This document shows, piece after piece, positions 30,941 to 43,638 of a stretch of 64,000 bases of DNA; positions within the stretch are counted from its first letter, which is position 1, and every line of letters begins with the position of its first letter. The position numbers and the translations under genes were made by a program. The stretch is from the NCBI GenBank assembly GCA_963854835.1, contig OY978527.1, positions 23,519,057-23,583,056 of the forward strand, given 5' to 3'. The notes beneath the pieces are model-generated. The model made no database searches, was not told the DNA's origin, and worked only from the letters and a program-made list of their open reading frames with translations. This DNA is from Megamerina dolium (taxonomy: Eukaryota; Arthropoda; Insecta; Diptera; Megamerinidae).

Positions 30941-32401
30941 TGTTGTGAGTCAAAATAATGCTCATCTATTTATGCATTTTGACTCACTACAAATGTTATA
31001 GTAATATTAATATTATCGTTATGTTATTTTATTAGGTGTATTTACTGTAACCATTAATTAATGATAATTAACACACTATGCATAATGTAATTATCATTGG
31101 TTAAAATGGGTTGTAGTAAATTTATAAAAATTGTAGAACAATTTCACAACCATGAAAAACAAAGAACAAAGAAAAATAATAAATAAACAATAAATAAAAT
31201 AATAAACAATAATAAAAGAATGAACGGGTCACCTCGCGTACCTCGCTATATGATTATGAAATAATTCAACAACCATACACAGTGAAAAGAAAACAAAAGC
31301 CGAAAAAGAAAAACAAAATAAGAAACAACCAGGCATACATAAAATTGAACGCATTGCACAATATTTACAACAAAAAGTATTAACTACAAATAATAATAAT
31401 GCCTTACTAAAAATAAGTTATATGACCTACTGAAGTAAATCCAATGAATTGACCTACTGAAGAAATTGCAATTTTTTTGTTTGTTTTTTTTTCTCCTTTA
31501 ATCTCCTAATTGGAGCATAGGGCCACCACAAGGCTTCGCCATCGCACACGGTTTTGGGCAGTTGATCTAGCCCCTTCCCATGTGATGCCGGCAGCAGCTA
31601 GCTCACCCAGTATTGATCGTCTCCAGGTGTTTCTTGGTCGTCCGCGGCCTCTGCTCCCTTGCGGGTTCCACTCAAGCGACATTCGCGTGATGCTATCTGG
31701 CTGCTTTCTTGGCGTGTGGCCAATCCAACGCCACTTTCTACGCTTAATCTCGATTATGAATTAAATGGATATTAAATTAATGAATTAACCTACTTAAAAA
31801 TTGCCATTTCTTCAGAAATTCTTTTATACTAAAATGGGGTTATATTTTATATTATGACATATATTTTAGGCTATATAAACTAAGACAAGGCCTAAAATGA
31901 TGGCAATCAGACAAGTAGTAAATCTAGTGAAGTAAGATAACTCGAAGAGCGAGTTAGTGCGTGTATAGTATTAATAGTACATTGTGAAAGGATTCAATAT
32001 CCTATTGAAAGTGGAAATTGTATTGTAAAGGATTTAGCGTCCTGTAAATGTATGTATACATGTGAAAGAAAGTAAAGGTAGTAATCACATTGTGAAGGAT
32101 ACAACATCTTTGATAGAGTCAAATTGTGAAAAAGAATATATATATATATATATAAATGGTGAAAAGGAAACATTTAAAGAAAACAACTTTGTTGAAGAAA
32201 ATGACATATTTTTAAATAAAAACCACATGGTAAAAGGAAAACGAATCAACTAAATAAAGACAGACTGTTATTAAATTAAATAATAATTGTGTTGTGCGTG
32301 AAAGAACTACTGAAATCAGGAGAGAATAAAAGTAAGAGGTAAGTCCTAAACTATAAGGTATCTAAGCAAAGGTTACGGTGTCGGAAATAAGCGACACAAC
32401 A
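30941..32401. repeat. Solo LTR, 1461 bp
   Basis: Begins TGTTGTGAGTC, ends GCGACACAACA (inverted TGTTGTG/CACAACA), and has perfect TATT duplications at 30937-30940 and 32402-32405. The flanking RTE/R1 sequence resumes on the far side, proving insertion. No coding motif of its own. It contains a LINE scrap at 31497-31762. Family and orientation are not determined. Confidence 0.78.
31497..31762 (-). pseudogene. RTE LINE C-terminal scrap inside the solo LTR
   Basis: Minus-strand reading gives pieces such as KVALDWPHAKKAA, HHANVA and QRPRTTKKHLETINTG separated by stops, corresponding to the RTE C-terminal pattern (..W.GH..R.. W.P.G.RGRP..TW). The end 'ggccctatgctccaattagg' resembles the RTE 3' end. 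Inserted in the solo LTR or captured by it. Confidence 0.65.
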
Positions 32402-32478
32402 TATTGCGCTAGCCCCACCCGATTGAGGCAGTTAGACACGTTACCTTGCGAAAACACCACCAGACCACAGTCTTGTTA
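32402..32478 (-). mobile_element. Second copy of the RTE/R1 junction, right part
   Basis: 'gcgctagccccacccgattg' through 'cgaaaacaccaccag' matches 11171-11228 of the R1 3' region. The match ends at 32478. Confidence 0.78.
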
Positions 32479-32625
32479 GTCCATGATTCATTATTCTTTG
32501 GAAGGTGGCAGGGGCTCCTGTCAAGCCGAAATGCATTCTATTAAATTCATAGTGCTCAACAACTATACTAAAAGTTGTATTTCCTCTGTCTGATTCTTTC
32601 AAAAACACTTTATGATACCCACAAT
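32479..32625 (-). pseudogene. Ty3/gypsy RT fragment
   Basis: The minus strand reads GYHKVFLKESDRGN, then FNRMHFGLTGAPATFQRIM and NHGLTRLW, the RT blocks before the catalytic loop in gypsy elements. It starts abruptly at the R1 scrap and ends before YxDD. About 50 codons remain. Confidence 0.75.
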
Positions 32626-33215
32626 ATTATTACGTATTCGGTAAGTATGTACATCAAATTACTTCAGGTATTGGGTAAGTATATGTTACAAATGATATAA
32701 AATAAAATTTTTTAACCGTAATATACGAACGATCCCAGTGAGCCCACTTACTCGCTCACCCGACCGTGGGGCGCATCCGTCTGATCGCACGGATCGGTGA
32801 CCGATAACAGTAGCAGTCTCTGTAAAAACGGCTTGGAGGCAGAGGAAAATCTAGTATCCGCGTCAGCTACAGAAAAAATATCTTCATCAGCTGAAATAAA
32901 TTATAGATGAATGTTATATAACATATGAGAAAAAAAATTAATTAAGAGTATTCAATATATTTATAGTGGAAAGCGGAGGATATAACAACAACATAATAGT
33001 AGGAATTAAATTCCCAACATAAACAGCGAAACGGAACGTAGTACCGTGATACTCTTGACAGTATATTAAAACTTAATTCATTAAGAAGGAAGAAGCTATA
33101 TATATCTCCAATTAAAAGTTTAAATATTAATGTGACATTCAGCATTAATCGCCGACTCTCCTAATATTGTAGAGCTTAAGGCGGTCTCTGTATGCAGGAA
33201 GATTCCGCGTTGGGA
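32626..33215. other. Unassigned AT-rich DNA
   Basis: No credible ORF or known element. It has a GC-richer patch at 32740-32850 ('cccactta..gaccgtgggg..'), which I could not place. Confidence 0.5.
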
Positions 33216-33218
33216 CCC

Positions 33219-34858
<1,640 letters not shown>

Positions 34859-35289
34859 CTATGGTTCCATGGAGGAACAAAGGGCCACAACAAGTTTCCT
34901 CCATTCGTTTCTGTCAAGCGCCAACATCTTGATTTCGTTCCAGCTTTTCTTAGTTTTTATTATGTCTGCTTCCAGGTTTCTGCTCCAGGTCTGCGCGGGT
35001 CTGCCTCTTCGCCGGCTTCCTTGCGGGTTCCAGTCGATTGCGCAACGGGTGATGTCGTTTGATGCTCTCCTTAAAACATGACCGAGCCAGCCCCACTTCC
35101 TTTTTGTTATTTCCACTCGCATTGGTGTTTGATTGGTTTTGGCCCATAGGTTGATGTTTGATATAATATCAGGCCAGAAGATGCGAAGGATTGTGCGGAG
35201 GCAACGGTTTGTAAAGACCTGTATGGCCTGAACATTCGAGGATGATAGATTCCAGGTTTCGTCGCCGTAGAGTAGAGTGGATTAAACAT
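34859..35289 (-). pseudogene. RTE LINE 2 C-terminal domain
   Basis: Overlapping frames. KRKWGWLGHVLRRASNDITR, NPQGSRRRGRPAQTWSRNLE and [20 protein letters not shown] form the standard RTE tail. The upstream frame (35289-35107) includes TKPGIYHPRMFRPYRSLQTV in shifted phases. Frame changes near 35110 and 35290. Confidence 0.8.
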
Positions 35290-35322
35290 TCGTGTTGAAT
35301 ATTTTTAATTTCGTGCGTCGTG

Positions 35323-35961
35323 TTATAATTGAGGAACTCCAAACTGCTTTGAGAGTACCGAAAGCTTGTTTTGCTTTTTTATGCGGTTGTCAATGTCGGC
35401 ACTAGATCCTCCGTTGGCAGATATTATGCTACCAATATAGCAAAAAGAGTTAACTACTTCGAGTTCCGTGTTGTCGATCTGAAATTTTTGCGTGCAGGTG
35501 ATATTCACACGTATTACCTTCGTTTTGCTGATATTCATTTTAAGGCCTACTTTCGCTGCTATTTCTTTCACCAGCGTTAATTTCTTTGACATGTCGGCGA
35601 AAGTATGTGACATTAGGCAGATATCATCGGCATAATCGAGATCATTAAGTCTTTCATTCAAACCCCAGGTTATTCCCTTTGTTTCAGGAGTCACCTTATT
35701 CATAACAACGTCCAAAACAATGTTGAAAAGCAGCGGCGATAACACGCAGCCCTGTCGAACGCCTTTCGTAATTTCTATACGGCCACTCAGCTCATTATTA
35801 TGCTTGATACGACAGCCTGCGTTGCTATAAATTGCTGCTATTAACTCGATAAGTTTTGGTGGCACGTCTTTACAAGCGAGAGCGCTCAAAATTGCATTGT
35901 GGTGCAGTGTATCGAATGCTCTTGGGAAGTCGATAAAAATAAGATAGAGGGGGAGCACCAT
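35323..35961 (-). CDS. RTE LINE 2 reverse transcriptase core
   Basis: 212 residues with all core blocks: IDFPRAFDTLHHNAI (first catalytic Asp region), GVRQGCVLSPLLFNIVLDVV, LNDLDYADDICLMSH (intact YADD), GLKMNISKTKVIRVN, and SFCYIGSIISANGG. It would copy the LINE RNA at the nicked target. It is isolated by frame breaks on both sides: upstream RT blocks are out of frame near 35960-36110. Confidence 0.86.
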   Translation of the reverse strand: MVLPLYLIFIDFPRAFDTLHHNAILSALACKDVPPKLIELIAAIYSNAGCRIKHNNELSGRIEITKGVRQGCVLSPLLFNIVLDVVMNKVTPETKGITWGLNERLNDLDYADDICLMSHTFADMSKKLTLVKEIAAKVGLKMNISKTKVIRVNITCTQKFQIDNTELEVVNSFCYIGSIISANGGSSADIDNRIKKQNKLSVLSKQFGVPQL

Positions 35962-36105
35962 TCTACTGATTGTTCCACTATAACTCGGAGATTATTTACT
36001 TGATCGACGCAGGAGCGCCCCGGTCGGAAGCCTGCTTGTTCTGTTCAGAGTCGGCAATCGAGAGACGTATGTTAATTATTTGTGCGATTATTTTGTTTAC
36101 CATGC

Positions 36106-36753
36106 TCAACAGCGTGATCTCTGCCAGTTCTTGCACTCTGATAGATCGCCTTTCTTGGGTAGGTTCATGATTGCACCTTCCTTCAGCTCTTCAGGGAATT
36201 GACCTGTAGCCCAGAAGTCCTCAATTAACAGGCCAATAAAACGTGCGCTTGCTTCATAGTCCGCTTTTAAGAGTTCAGGTGCAATCTTGTCGAGCCCGGC
36301 TAATTTGTTGTTTTTCAAAGTTTTTATTGCGTGTATTATTTCCTGCGAGTTTGGACAGCCACACAGAATTACATCATTCATTGCATGCGACGGACAATCG
36401 CAGACATTTTGTACGGCTACTGGCATGCGTTTGTAGTACTCTTCCCAGATCGCGAGTTGTTGTTCTGTGGCCGTAACGAGTTCCCCGGAAGAGCTTTTGA
36501 GTGGTCTGTCAGCTAGGCGGCTATTTGCATTTGTCAGTTTTTTTGCTGCCTTATATAGGTTCCTGCTGCGGTTGGTTTCTGCAGCCGCCTGAGCTTCTGA
36601 AGCCAGTACATCTGCCATGGCACGTTTGTCCCGACGTGCACTGTTTTTCACTTTTTTGTCTGCAGAGCTGTATGTAGATTGTCGCTGGGCTTTTTCATTA
36701 CTGGTTCTGGCTGCATTTAATTCAACTGCTTTCTTCGTTGTATTAGCTCCCAT
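36106..36753 (-). pseudogene. RTE LINE 2 linker and RT N-terminus
   Basis: 215 residues: a basic segment (DKKVKNSARRDKRAMADVLA), RNLYKAAKKLTNANSRLADRPLKSS, ATEQQLAIWEEYYKRMPVA, then RT block 0/1 IHAIKTLKNNKLAGLDKIAP and TGQFPEELKEGAIMNLPKKG. These are the expected blocks between endonuclease and RT core. It ends at 36106 where the frame is lost. Confidence 0.8.
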
Positions 36754-37560
36754 GTTGCGTTCGTTTTCGGTTTCGTTAGGGGTGACCCACGTGCTGCACT
36801 GCAGCTTCGATCGATGTTTAGAGTGCTTGTGGCAGCTTGCAGTGATTGTGCATATTTATGGCATATTGTCGGATTTTGGAGTTTATGGACATTGAATTTT
36901 CTTTGAGGTTGTGTTTGACGAGTTTTATTTATTGCCGCGGCTTTGAGTCGAACTGTATCCACCAGTAGGTGGTGGTCGCTGGCACAGTCGGCTCCACGCT
37001 TATTCCTGACGTCCAAAAGAAGGCCCCTCCAAGTACGGCTAATCACGATGTGGTCGATCTGGTTTTCAGTTATGTAGTCTGGTGATACCTATGTTAATTT
37101 GTGGAGGTGCTTGTGTGGAAATGGTGTGCCTCCAATGACCAGATTATGCTGGCGCAGAACTCGGTGAGCAGATCTCCATTTTCGGTCGTTCTGCCCAAAC
37201 CATGTCTTCCCATTACAAGCTCCATGCTGCCGTTATCTGAGCCAACTTGCGCATTAAAGCCTCCCAACAGCAGCATTATGTCTCCTTTGTTGATGGTTGA
37301 TGACACCCTTGACAAGACTGGAAAAAGCCTCTTTTTCGTGGTAGATAGTAGGAAACCCACGCCGCTCGATCTAGGTTGCCGAAGTATAGGAAGGTCAGGC
37401 CGTCTATTGTTGTTATTGTCCCGGAGTCAGGCCATCTGGTTTCACTGAGTCCTAAAAATAGAAGGTTGTAATTTATAAACTCTTTGCTTACTTGAGCAAG
37501 GCGTGATAGTTCCAAGAGCGTCCGAATATTCCATGTTCCAAATCTAGTCCTGTTTTTCAT
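36717..37560 (-). pseudogene. RTE LINE 2 endonuclease (three frames)
   Basis: 37560-37276 begins MKNRTRFGTWNIRTLLELSR with LGLSETRWPDSG (catalytic Glu). 37360-37094 has MLLGGFNAQVGSDNG, where the usual GDFNA reads GGFNA, so the catalytic Asp is lost. 37046-36717 contains ISRTWRGLLLDVRNKRGADC and SDHHLLVDTVRLK (SDH). Two frameshifts split it. Inactive. Confidence 0.82.
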
Positions 37561-37897
37561 ACTGAAGGTCGTCGACGTATAAATCGTTTGGTTTTTCCGA
37601 GGCTTTTTTGCTGTGGTTTCGTTGATAACATTAGTTTAAGATTAGCAGGTTATCAGCCTACCTCTCCGATTCTGGCGTCGGGTTGCCGACTTAAGCTTCC
37701 AGACGAGCCGCCATCTCTGGCTTTGTGCAACAACGTTTCCATAGTCGCCGATGGTAAGGTTATACCGCCTTTGCTCGGTCGCCAGAGCCCCTTTTGCTGA
37801 CAACAGAGGGTACCACGTGTAGGTGAGGTTGACAATTGGATGGGAGAGGCTGTATTTTCGCAATCACCATCCCTGGGCCAAAACATCGTAAACTCCG

Positions 37898-37900
37898 TTA

Positions 37901-37953
<53 letters not shown>
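37898..37953. repeat. (TA)n microsatellite
   Basis: TA tract between the 5' end of RTE LINE 2 and the truncated LTR of BEL D. Confidence 0.95.
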
Positions 37954-37956
<3 letters not shown>

Positions 37957-38106
37957 CTAAGAAGAACACATTGTGTGTGTTGCTGTCAAGATACAGAACG
38001 GAAGTGTATACGAAAGAGTACGAATACTGATATGAATAATAACGACTGACAGTGAGAAATGTCATCTCATTTGCGTGCAGAATTGCACTTTAGGTAGTCG
38101 CCAACA
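37954..38106 (-). repeat. BEL D 3' LTR (truncated by (TA)n)
   Basis: Matches 45757-45909 from 'actaagaa' to 'gtcgccaaca', but the first 100 bases of the LTR are replaced by the (TA)n tract. The following 'tactcccgccgttgaag' is the purine tract on the minus strand. Confidence 0.85.
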
Positions 38107-38136
38107 TACTCCCGCCGTTGAAGGCATGGTCTTCAA

Positions 38137-39035
38137 CTACTCATCGATAAATAGAGGGCACAGCTTACAAATAGATCGTCGATATTCACCCTTCATAGTC
38201 TTCACGTCTACCACACGCACGTTATTGTCCCTTCCAGGATGTAAATGTGAGATGGTACCGAGGAGCCACTTGCACGGGGGTAACCCTTCATCCTTTAGCA
38301 CTACGCAATCTACAACCTTTATATTGCGTGCGAGTTTTTCCCATTTAGGTCGACAGCGAAGTTGACTAATGTAGTCTGATGACCACTTGTGCCAAAAATT
38401 TTGAGTAACGTGCTGCATATAACGCCATCTGTTCAGGGTTGAGGCAGTAGCACCTTCATCAGGCACCGACAACAACGGACGCATTATGAGAAAGTGAGCC
38501 GGGGTGATAGGATCCAAGTCACCTTCAAAACGTAGACAGAGTGGGCGTGAATTGGCACACGCTTCAATTTGACACAACACCGTTGCCAGTTCTTCATATG
38601 TGAATGACGTTGTACCCATGACTCTACGGAGGTGGAACTTAATTGTCTTTACCCCAGCTTCCCACAACCCACCAAAGTGAGAGGAATTGGGTGGCGAGAA
38701 ATGCCAATCGATACCCGTTGTAGCAGTTTCATTGATTATTGCATTACGAAACTCCTTACCGGACTGCATATTAACTATTTTACGTAGATATTGGTTTGCG
38801 CCGACGAAATTGAGACCGTTATTGCTGAAAATTTTCCTGCACATTCCACGCCGTGCTACAAACCGTCGCAGCGCAGCAACGAATGCTTCTGTAGTTAACT
38901 CGGTTACTGGTTCCAAATGAATCGCCTTAGTTGCGAGGCATACAAACAGAGCGATGTAGGCCTTATATACCTTTACGCCACGACCCTTCCATGAACGTAT
39001 TGTTATAGGTCCGCAATAATCAAGGGCAGGCTCGG
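38137..39035 (-). pseudogene. BEL D integrase core and C-terminus
   Basis: 259 residues from 38916, extended upstream in phase by DNA reading LDYCGPITIRSWKGRG (first catalytic Asp near 39028) and LATKAIHLEPVTELTTEAFV. The second catalytic position reads KIFSNNGLNFVGAN, where SDNG is expected, so the Asp has become Asn. The Glu is in HFGGLWEAGVKTIK. The C-terminal domain (KWEKLARNIKVVDCVVLKDEGLPP..LGTISHLHPG) is complete to the stop. Long and open but catalytically impaired. Confidence 0.85.
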
Positions 39036-39235
39036 TTGGACCCGTTGACGTGGCAATTGACCCATTTGTTGATGATAGGATATTGCTCTATAGCGCATAC
39101 ACGTGGCGCATTGATGAATACATCGCCGCACGGCTCTCGAACAGCCAATAATGTGATATGAAAGGGAGACAAAATAAATCGTTTGGCGTAAGCCGCAGTG
39201 TAGGTCGGCAAAATCCTCCACTGAACCCGCCTCGA
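39003..39235 (-). pseudogene. BEL D integrase zinc-binding region
   Basis: Two frames share the segment: DLHCGLRQTIYFVSLSYHII and CSRAVRRCIHQCATCMRYRA (the CxxC half of the HHCC finger), then MGQLPRQRVQPSLP. Frame changes separate it from the core. The LOA LINE begins on the other side of its N-terminal end, approximately 39236. Confidence 0.7.
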
Positions 39236-42200
39236 GGGTGCCGACTGGAAATAGATACCACAGTTTAGCCTGTACGATGTCAGGCGGTATCTAGCTAAGA
39301 TAAGGGTAAGTTGGTGAGTGTTTGTTACTCTTCAATAGTACAGCATTCGGCAACGTACTCTTATCATGGTCGGAGGTGAGGGGCTGGATTAAGGTGTTAA
39401 GCGATCCGTGCCGAAAATCAGCCTGGCTGGGGGCCCCTTTTTCAAATAGCCCAGTCGTTAACGTGAGCTTACGGATACCTGGCGCCCTCCGTAATAATTA
39501 GCCTTACCTGCGTACTGCGAATCTCTGCGCAGGCGGACATTTATTTCTTCGCAACTCGTGGGAACAATATTGATTGTAAAAACCCAAAAACTGGATCTGG
39601 GGTTCCGGGGGTGTTAACGGGAGGAACGGCGGACAATAAGGCTTCACCAGAGGCCGAGCTGTTAGCTGCACCACTCGTTCCCACCTCTGGAACTCGGAAC
39701 GAAATTCCTGCAATGGCGGACAGCACTGCCTCATACGAAGTAGTGCTGGTAGCCACGGCGGGAAAAGTAGTGGAGGGGATGGCGGAAAATGAGGCTTCCA
39801 TAGAAGCCGAGCTTTTAGCCAGCCCAAAATCAATGGCAGCATCTGTTGCGGCGGACGGAACGGGTCTCGGAAGACCTAAGCCGGCGGCTGCGACGGTGTT
39901 GAACAAAGAGGACGGTGTCACCAGGTCGGCAGGGAAGTCGGTCTGGAGGCAGCGTAAAACATCTGGCCGAACATCTGATGGTGTGGACGAAGACGATCCT
40001 AGTGGAGCGGAATCGTTAGCTTTATCAGGTGTAAGCGAAAAGGACGGAGTCTCAAAAGCAGAGCGAATCCTGTTGAAGAAACGGGAGAGGCAGAAGCGAA
40101 AGAGACAACGTAAAAAGGCCATGAAGTCGTCGGAGAAGACCATTGAGCAGCTCTCGGGCCAACTCAGTGGACTTCTGCAAGATGAGTCGACCTTGGAGGT
40201 GGAGAACTCGGGGAAGAGGTTCAGGGGCGATAGCTCCGGAACCACTTTGAAAAGTTCAACGCCTGAGGAGCCTCATCCGAAGACGACGGAGGGGCCAATT
40301 GAGGTGGATGCTGGGAAGGATGGACAACCGTCTCTTGAGAAGGTTGATAATTCTTCCACGCAGACACCAAAAGGGGCAAATGCTCGGAGAGATGGACGGC
40401 CAATTATAAAGGCCGTCAGTCGCTCCGAAAGGGGCTCGAGGCCCAAGCCTAACACGGGTAGAGTAGCTCTGGGAACGACGGGACAGGGAAATCCGACGTC
40501 GGGAGGTGATGAGCGGGGTGGACAATCTGGAAAGATTGTTAACCCAGCGAACTCACAGTCCTCGCATGCGGTACCTGGGCCGAGCGGTCTTGGCAGAGCG
40601 CCTAAACGTCGGGCTGAACACTCAAAGGGCGAGCCCACCAGGGCGAGGAAGACTTACGCTCAAGTAGCGGAAGCTGACCTCGTTATGGGAGTCATGGACT
40701 TGTCACTAGAGGGGCTTCTGGAGGATACTCATCTGAGTACCTTCAAGGTATCTTTGTTGGATGCCATGGAGTCTCTTGAAGACGATGTCAATGACATTGG
40801 ATTTGTCGGCAGGGCAAGGGTGGAGAGCGGATTGATTGTACTAAGGTGCAAAAATCAGCTATCCAAGCAATGGCTGTGCAAGACAGTGGAGCACCTAACC
40901 GGTTTGTGGGAAGGTGCGAAGCTCAAATGTGACAGCCTAACTGCCTTGTCGACAAAGAGGAAGATGGTGATTGTTGCTCATGGCAATGCTGTGGCCAGCG
41001 ACATCATCCTCAGAAGGCTGCAGCGCCAGAACGTCTGTGTGAAGGACACTTCCAAATGGAGTGTTATCCGCACAGAAGGGTTTGGCGAGGCAGAAAGGGC
41101 AGGTGTTGTACTCACCGTGCTGTGTCCTAAGGAGGACGCGGAGGCCGTCAGGATCGCAGGGGGGAGACTCAACTGCGGTCTTGAACAGGCCGTCGTTAAA
41201 TTCCAGAAGGATGCAGTATGAGGGGTGCGACGCAGCTCCTGGCGTGGGGCTAGTGGCAGATTCTGCAAGGAAGAAGCCATTAGGGCGGGAGGTGGGCCCG
41301 CGCCAGGAACCACTAAATGTGTGTCAACTCAATATTCACCACAGCAAAGCAGCATCAGCAATGATGGTGCGGAGCTTCGATGAGGATGAGCTTGACATTG
41401 CACTAGTTCAGGAGCCCTGGATTCTTCATGGAAGGATCAAAGGCCTATCTGCACAAAAGACCACTTTGTTTTATCCACAAACAGAGGGGAAGTTGAGGAC
41501 ATGCATTTTAGTTAGACATGGGATACGTGCGATTCTAATGTCTAACTTGTGTTCACCGGATCTCACAGTAGTGAGAATAGGTGACGGTGCGGGATCATTT
41601 ATGATCGCATCAGCATACCTTCCATACGATTCTCCAGACGAACCACCTTCGAGAGAGGTGGAAGCTCTAGTGAGATTCTGTGATGGTAAGGGGGTTGGTC
41701 TGATCTTAGGCTGCGATGCCAATGCGCACAGTTCTGTGTGGGGCAGCAGCAATGAAAACTATAGAGGAGAGTGTCTACTCGAATTTATAGAAAGATTTGG
41801 TCTACAAGTTGCCAACAGGGGAACAGAACCGACCTTTGTCGACGCACGTCGTTGCGAGGTTATTGATGTTACTCTGACGAATGTCAAAATGTTGGATAGG
41901 ATTTTGGACTGGAGGGTTGTGGATAGACTAACCATGTCGGACCACAGGGCCATTCAGTTTGGGATTACGTCCGATAAAAGACATAGGAACGACTGTAGAA
42001 TGGTAAGGATACCGAAACGAACGGATTGTACAAGGTACTGCGAAGTTCTTGAGGAATTATTGCCAAGGAGGTTTAAGAGACCTAGAACAACTGCAGATGT
42101 TGAGTATCAGGTGAGAGCTATCAGCTCAGCCATGATCAAAGCATTTGAAGCTTCATGTCCTCTGACGGTAGTGGACGAAGGAGATCCCACTCCATGGTGG

Positions 42201-42676
42201 AATGGGGAACTGGAATCCATGAAAAAGGAGACAAGGAAGGCTTTTAATCGTCACATGAGAGGGGACCCCAACGCATGGGACGACTACAAGTCAAAGAAAA
42301 GGGAGCTGAAGAAGACTCTACGCAACCGTAAAAGGAAAACGTGGAGGGAATTTTGCTCAAATATGCAAGATATGACCGATGTATGTAGATTACAGAGGAT
42401 CATATCAAAGGACCCGGTGTCAAAGTTGGGATTAATTCGCAAAACGAATGGATCCTTTACAGATACAATCGGAGAGTCACTGAAATACCTGATGGAGGTG
42501 CATTTTCCAGGAAGCTTTAGATCGGAAGATCCTTGGGAAGCCACCCGCAAGGGTGCAAACAGGAATGAAAGATTGGAAGCTGAAAGGATAGTCACCAGAG
42601 ATGGAGTGATAAACGCCATTAAGCGTTTCTCTCCATTCAAAACAGCGGGTACAGATGGGATATTTCCAGCCCAATG
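39236..42676 (+). mobile_element. LOA-type LINE, 5' part only, inside BEL D
   Basis: Plus-strand 5' leader, complete ORF1 and ORF2 up to the first RT block, ending abruptly at 42676 where BEL D coding resumes in the linker after RNase H. LINE insertions usually lose their 5' end, so loss of the 3' end points to later deletion or recombination. The 5' limit is approximate. No target duplication is visible. Confidence 0.75.
39712..41221 (+). CDS. LOA-type ORF1
   Basis: An open frame of 536 codons spans 39611-41221; the first ATG with a reasonable position is at 39712, and the earlier GTG at 39611 may or may not be used. The N-terminal two-thirds is Ser/Gly/Lys-rich and disordered, with a basic stretch near 40080-40130 (KKRERQKRKRQRKK). 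The C-terminal part from KTYAQVAEADLVMGVMDLS is the conserved LOA/Bilbo ORF1 domain (DUF4780-like), including CKNQLSKQWLCKTVEHLTG. No CCHC knuckles are present. Expected to bind element RNA. Surprisingly free of stops compared with its surroundings. Confidence 0.8.
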
Positions 42677-42677
42677 A
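41213..42677 (+). CDS. LOA-type ORF2, endonuclease and RT start (3'-truncated)
   Basis: The likely start is ATG 41213, overlapping the ORF1 stop at 41219-41221. The frame is open to 42677. Endonuclease blocks: PLNVCQLNIHHSKAASAMMV, IALVQEPWILHG (catalytic Glu), GLILGCDANAHSSVWGSSN (GCDANAH), VIDVTLTNVKMLD, and LTMSDHRAIQFGI (SDH). The linker has the basic FNRHMRGDPNAWDDYKSKKR region; RT begins at INAIKRFSPFKTAGTDGIFP and is cut there. A functional-looking endonuclease without an RT. Confidence 0.85.
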
Positions 42678-42679
42678 AT

Positions 42680-43460
42680 GGATCCAATCCATAAAATTTG
42701 CTCTTCTTCGGTATTGAGTTATTACGTTTTAAAATATTGATATCTTCACGGAAAGATGATTGCTGACTAAGCCGTATAATTGTAAATCATACCAACGTTA
42801 TCTCGTTCGTGGTGAGGGTAGCAATCCACTTATTGTCCCTTGTAGACATCGCGTTTCGAAACAATCTTTGTATGTACGTCACCCAACGTACTAATCGATT
42901 GAAATTGGAAAAACGAGATAAACGTTCATCGTAGAAATCTGTATTTGTTGTTCTTTCGAAGAACCGCGTGTTTTGAACAGTTTCGACTGTTATTTGTTGA
43001 TTGCATAGAGTTGAGCACTTGCTCGGTAATTCTGTGGAATCAATCGGTATTCCCCAGAGCGTCAACTCAGTTGTAAGTAGAAATTCTGGGCCACACCACC
43101 ACTGCCTCATATGCATTAGATGATTAGGTGTGACACCTCTGGTTGCGTGATCTGCTGGATTTTCGGAAGACGGAGCATACCTCCACGTAGTTGGTGATAA
43201 TGTTGAAACTATATTCGACACCCTGTTATCGACATATACGTTACGGTGTCGAGGAAATCCCAATAATACACTGCAGTGGAGTCCGTCCACCCGAAACATT
43301 TATGCTTGGATATATTTAGTGCACCTGCCACTTTATCTAATAATTGCACTGCCAAAAGGGCAGCACAAAGTTCCAGTCATGGAATTGACGTTGTAGGTTT
43401 CATTGGTGCTAGTCGTGATTTTGCAGCTATAAGCGACACGGACACTGCATTTGTTGAGTT
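42680..43460 (-). pseudogene. BEL D RNase H C-terminal part and linker
   Basis: Frame 43299-42787 has FPRHRNVYVDNRVSNIVSTL and SSENPADHATRGVTPNHLM (the BEL NPAD..SRG signature, here ATRG), then the linker region FNFNRLVRWVTYIQRLFRNA. The next codons after 42787 continue to a KRNNSIPKKSKFYGLDPF-like end at 42680, the usual BEL position just before 'VGGRL'. Upstream frames to 43460 hold the rest of RNase H with shifts. Confidence 0.78.
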
Positions 43461-43638
43461 TTGAACTTGCAAGAAGATGACTGTGGCGTAAGACATCTGG
43501 GATGCATCTCCGAATGCATGTAATTCGACAGACGAACCCTGATCGAAGTTCACCTACCTTGGTATAGTAATATCGTTAATCTTTCTAGCATCGACCAGAA
43601 AGTTGTTCCACTCATCTCGTAGTGCTGTGGGTATGGGA

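Noticed and set aside
39541..40245. Minus-strand ORF of 234 residues opposite LOA ORF1
   Set aside because: Ser/Pro-rich antisense shadow of a high-GC coding region; no domain and no counterpart in other LOA elements known to me.
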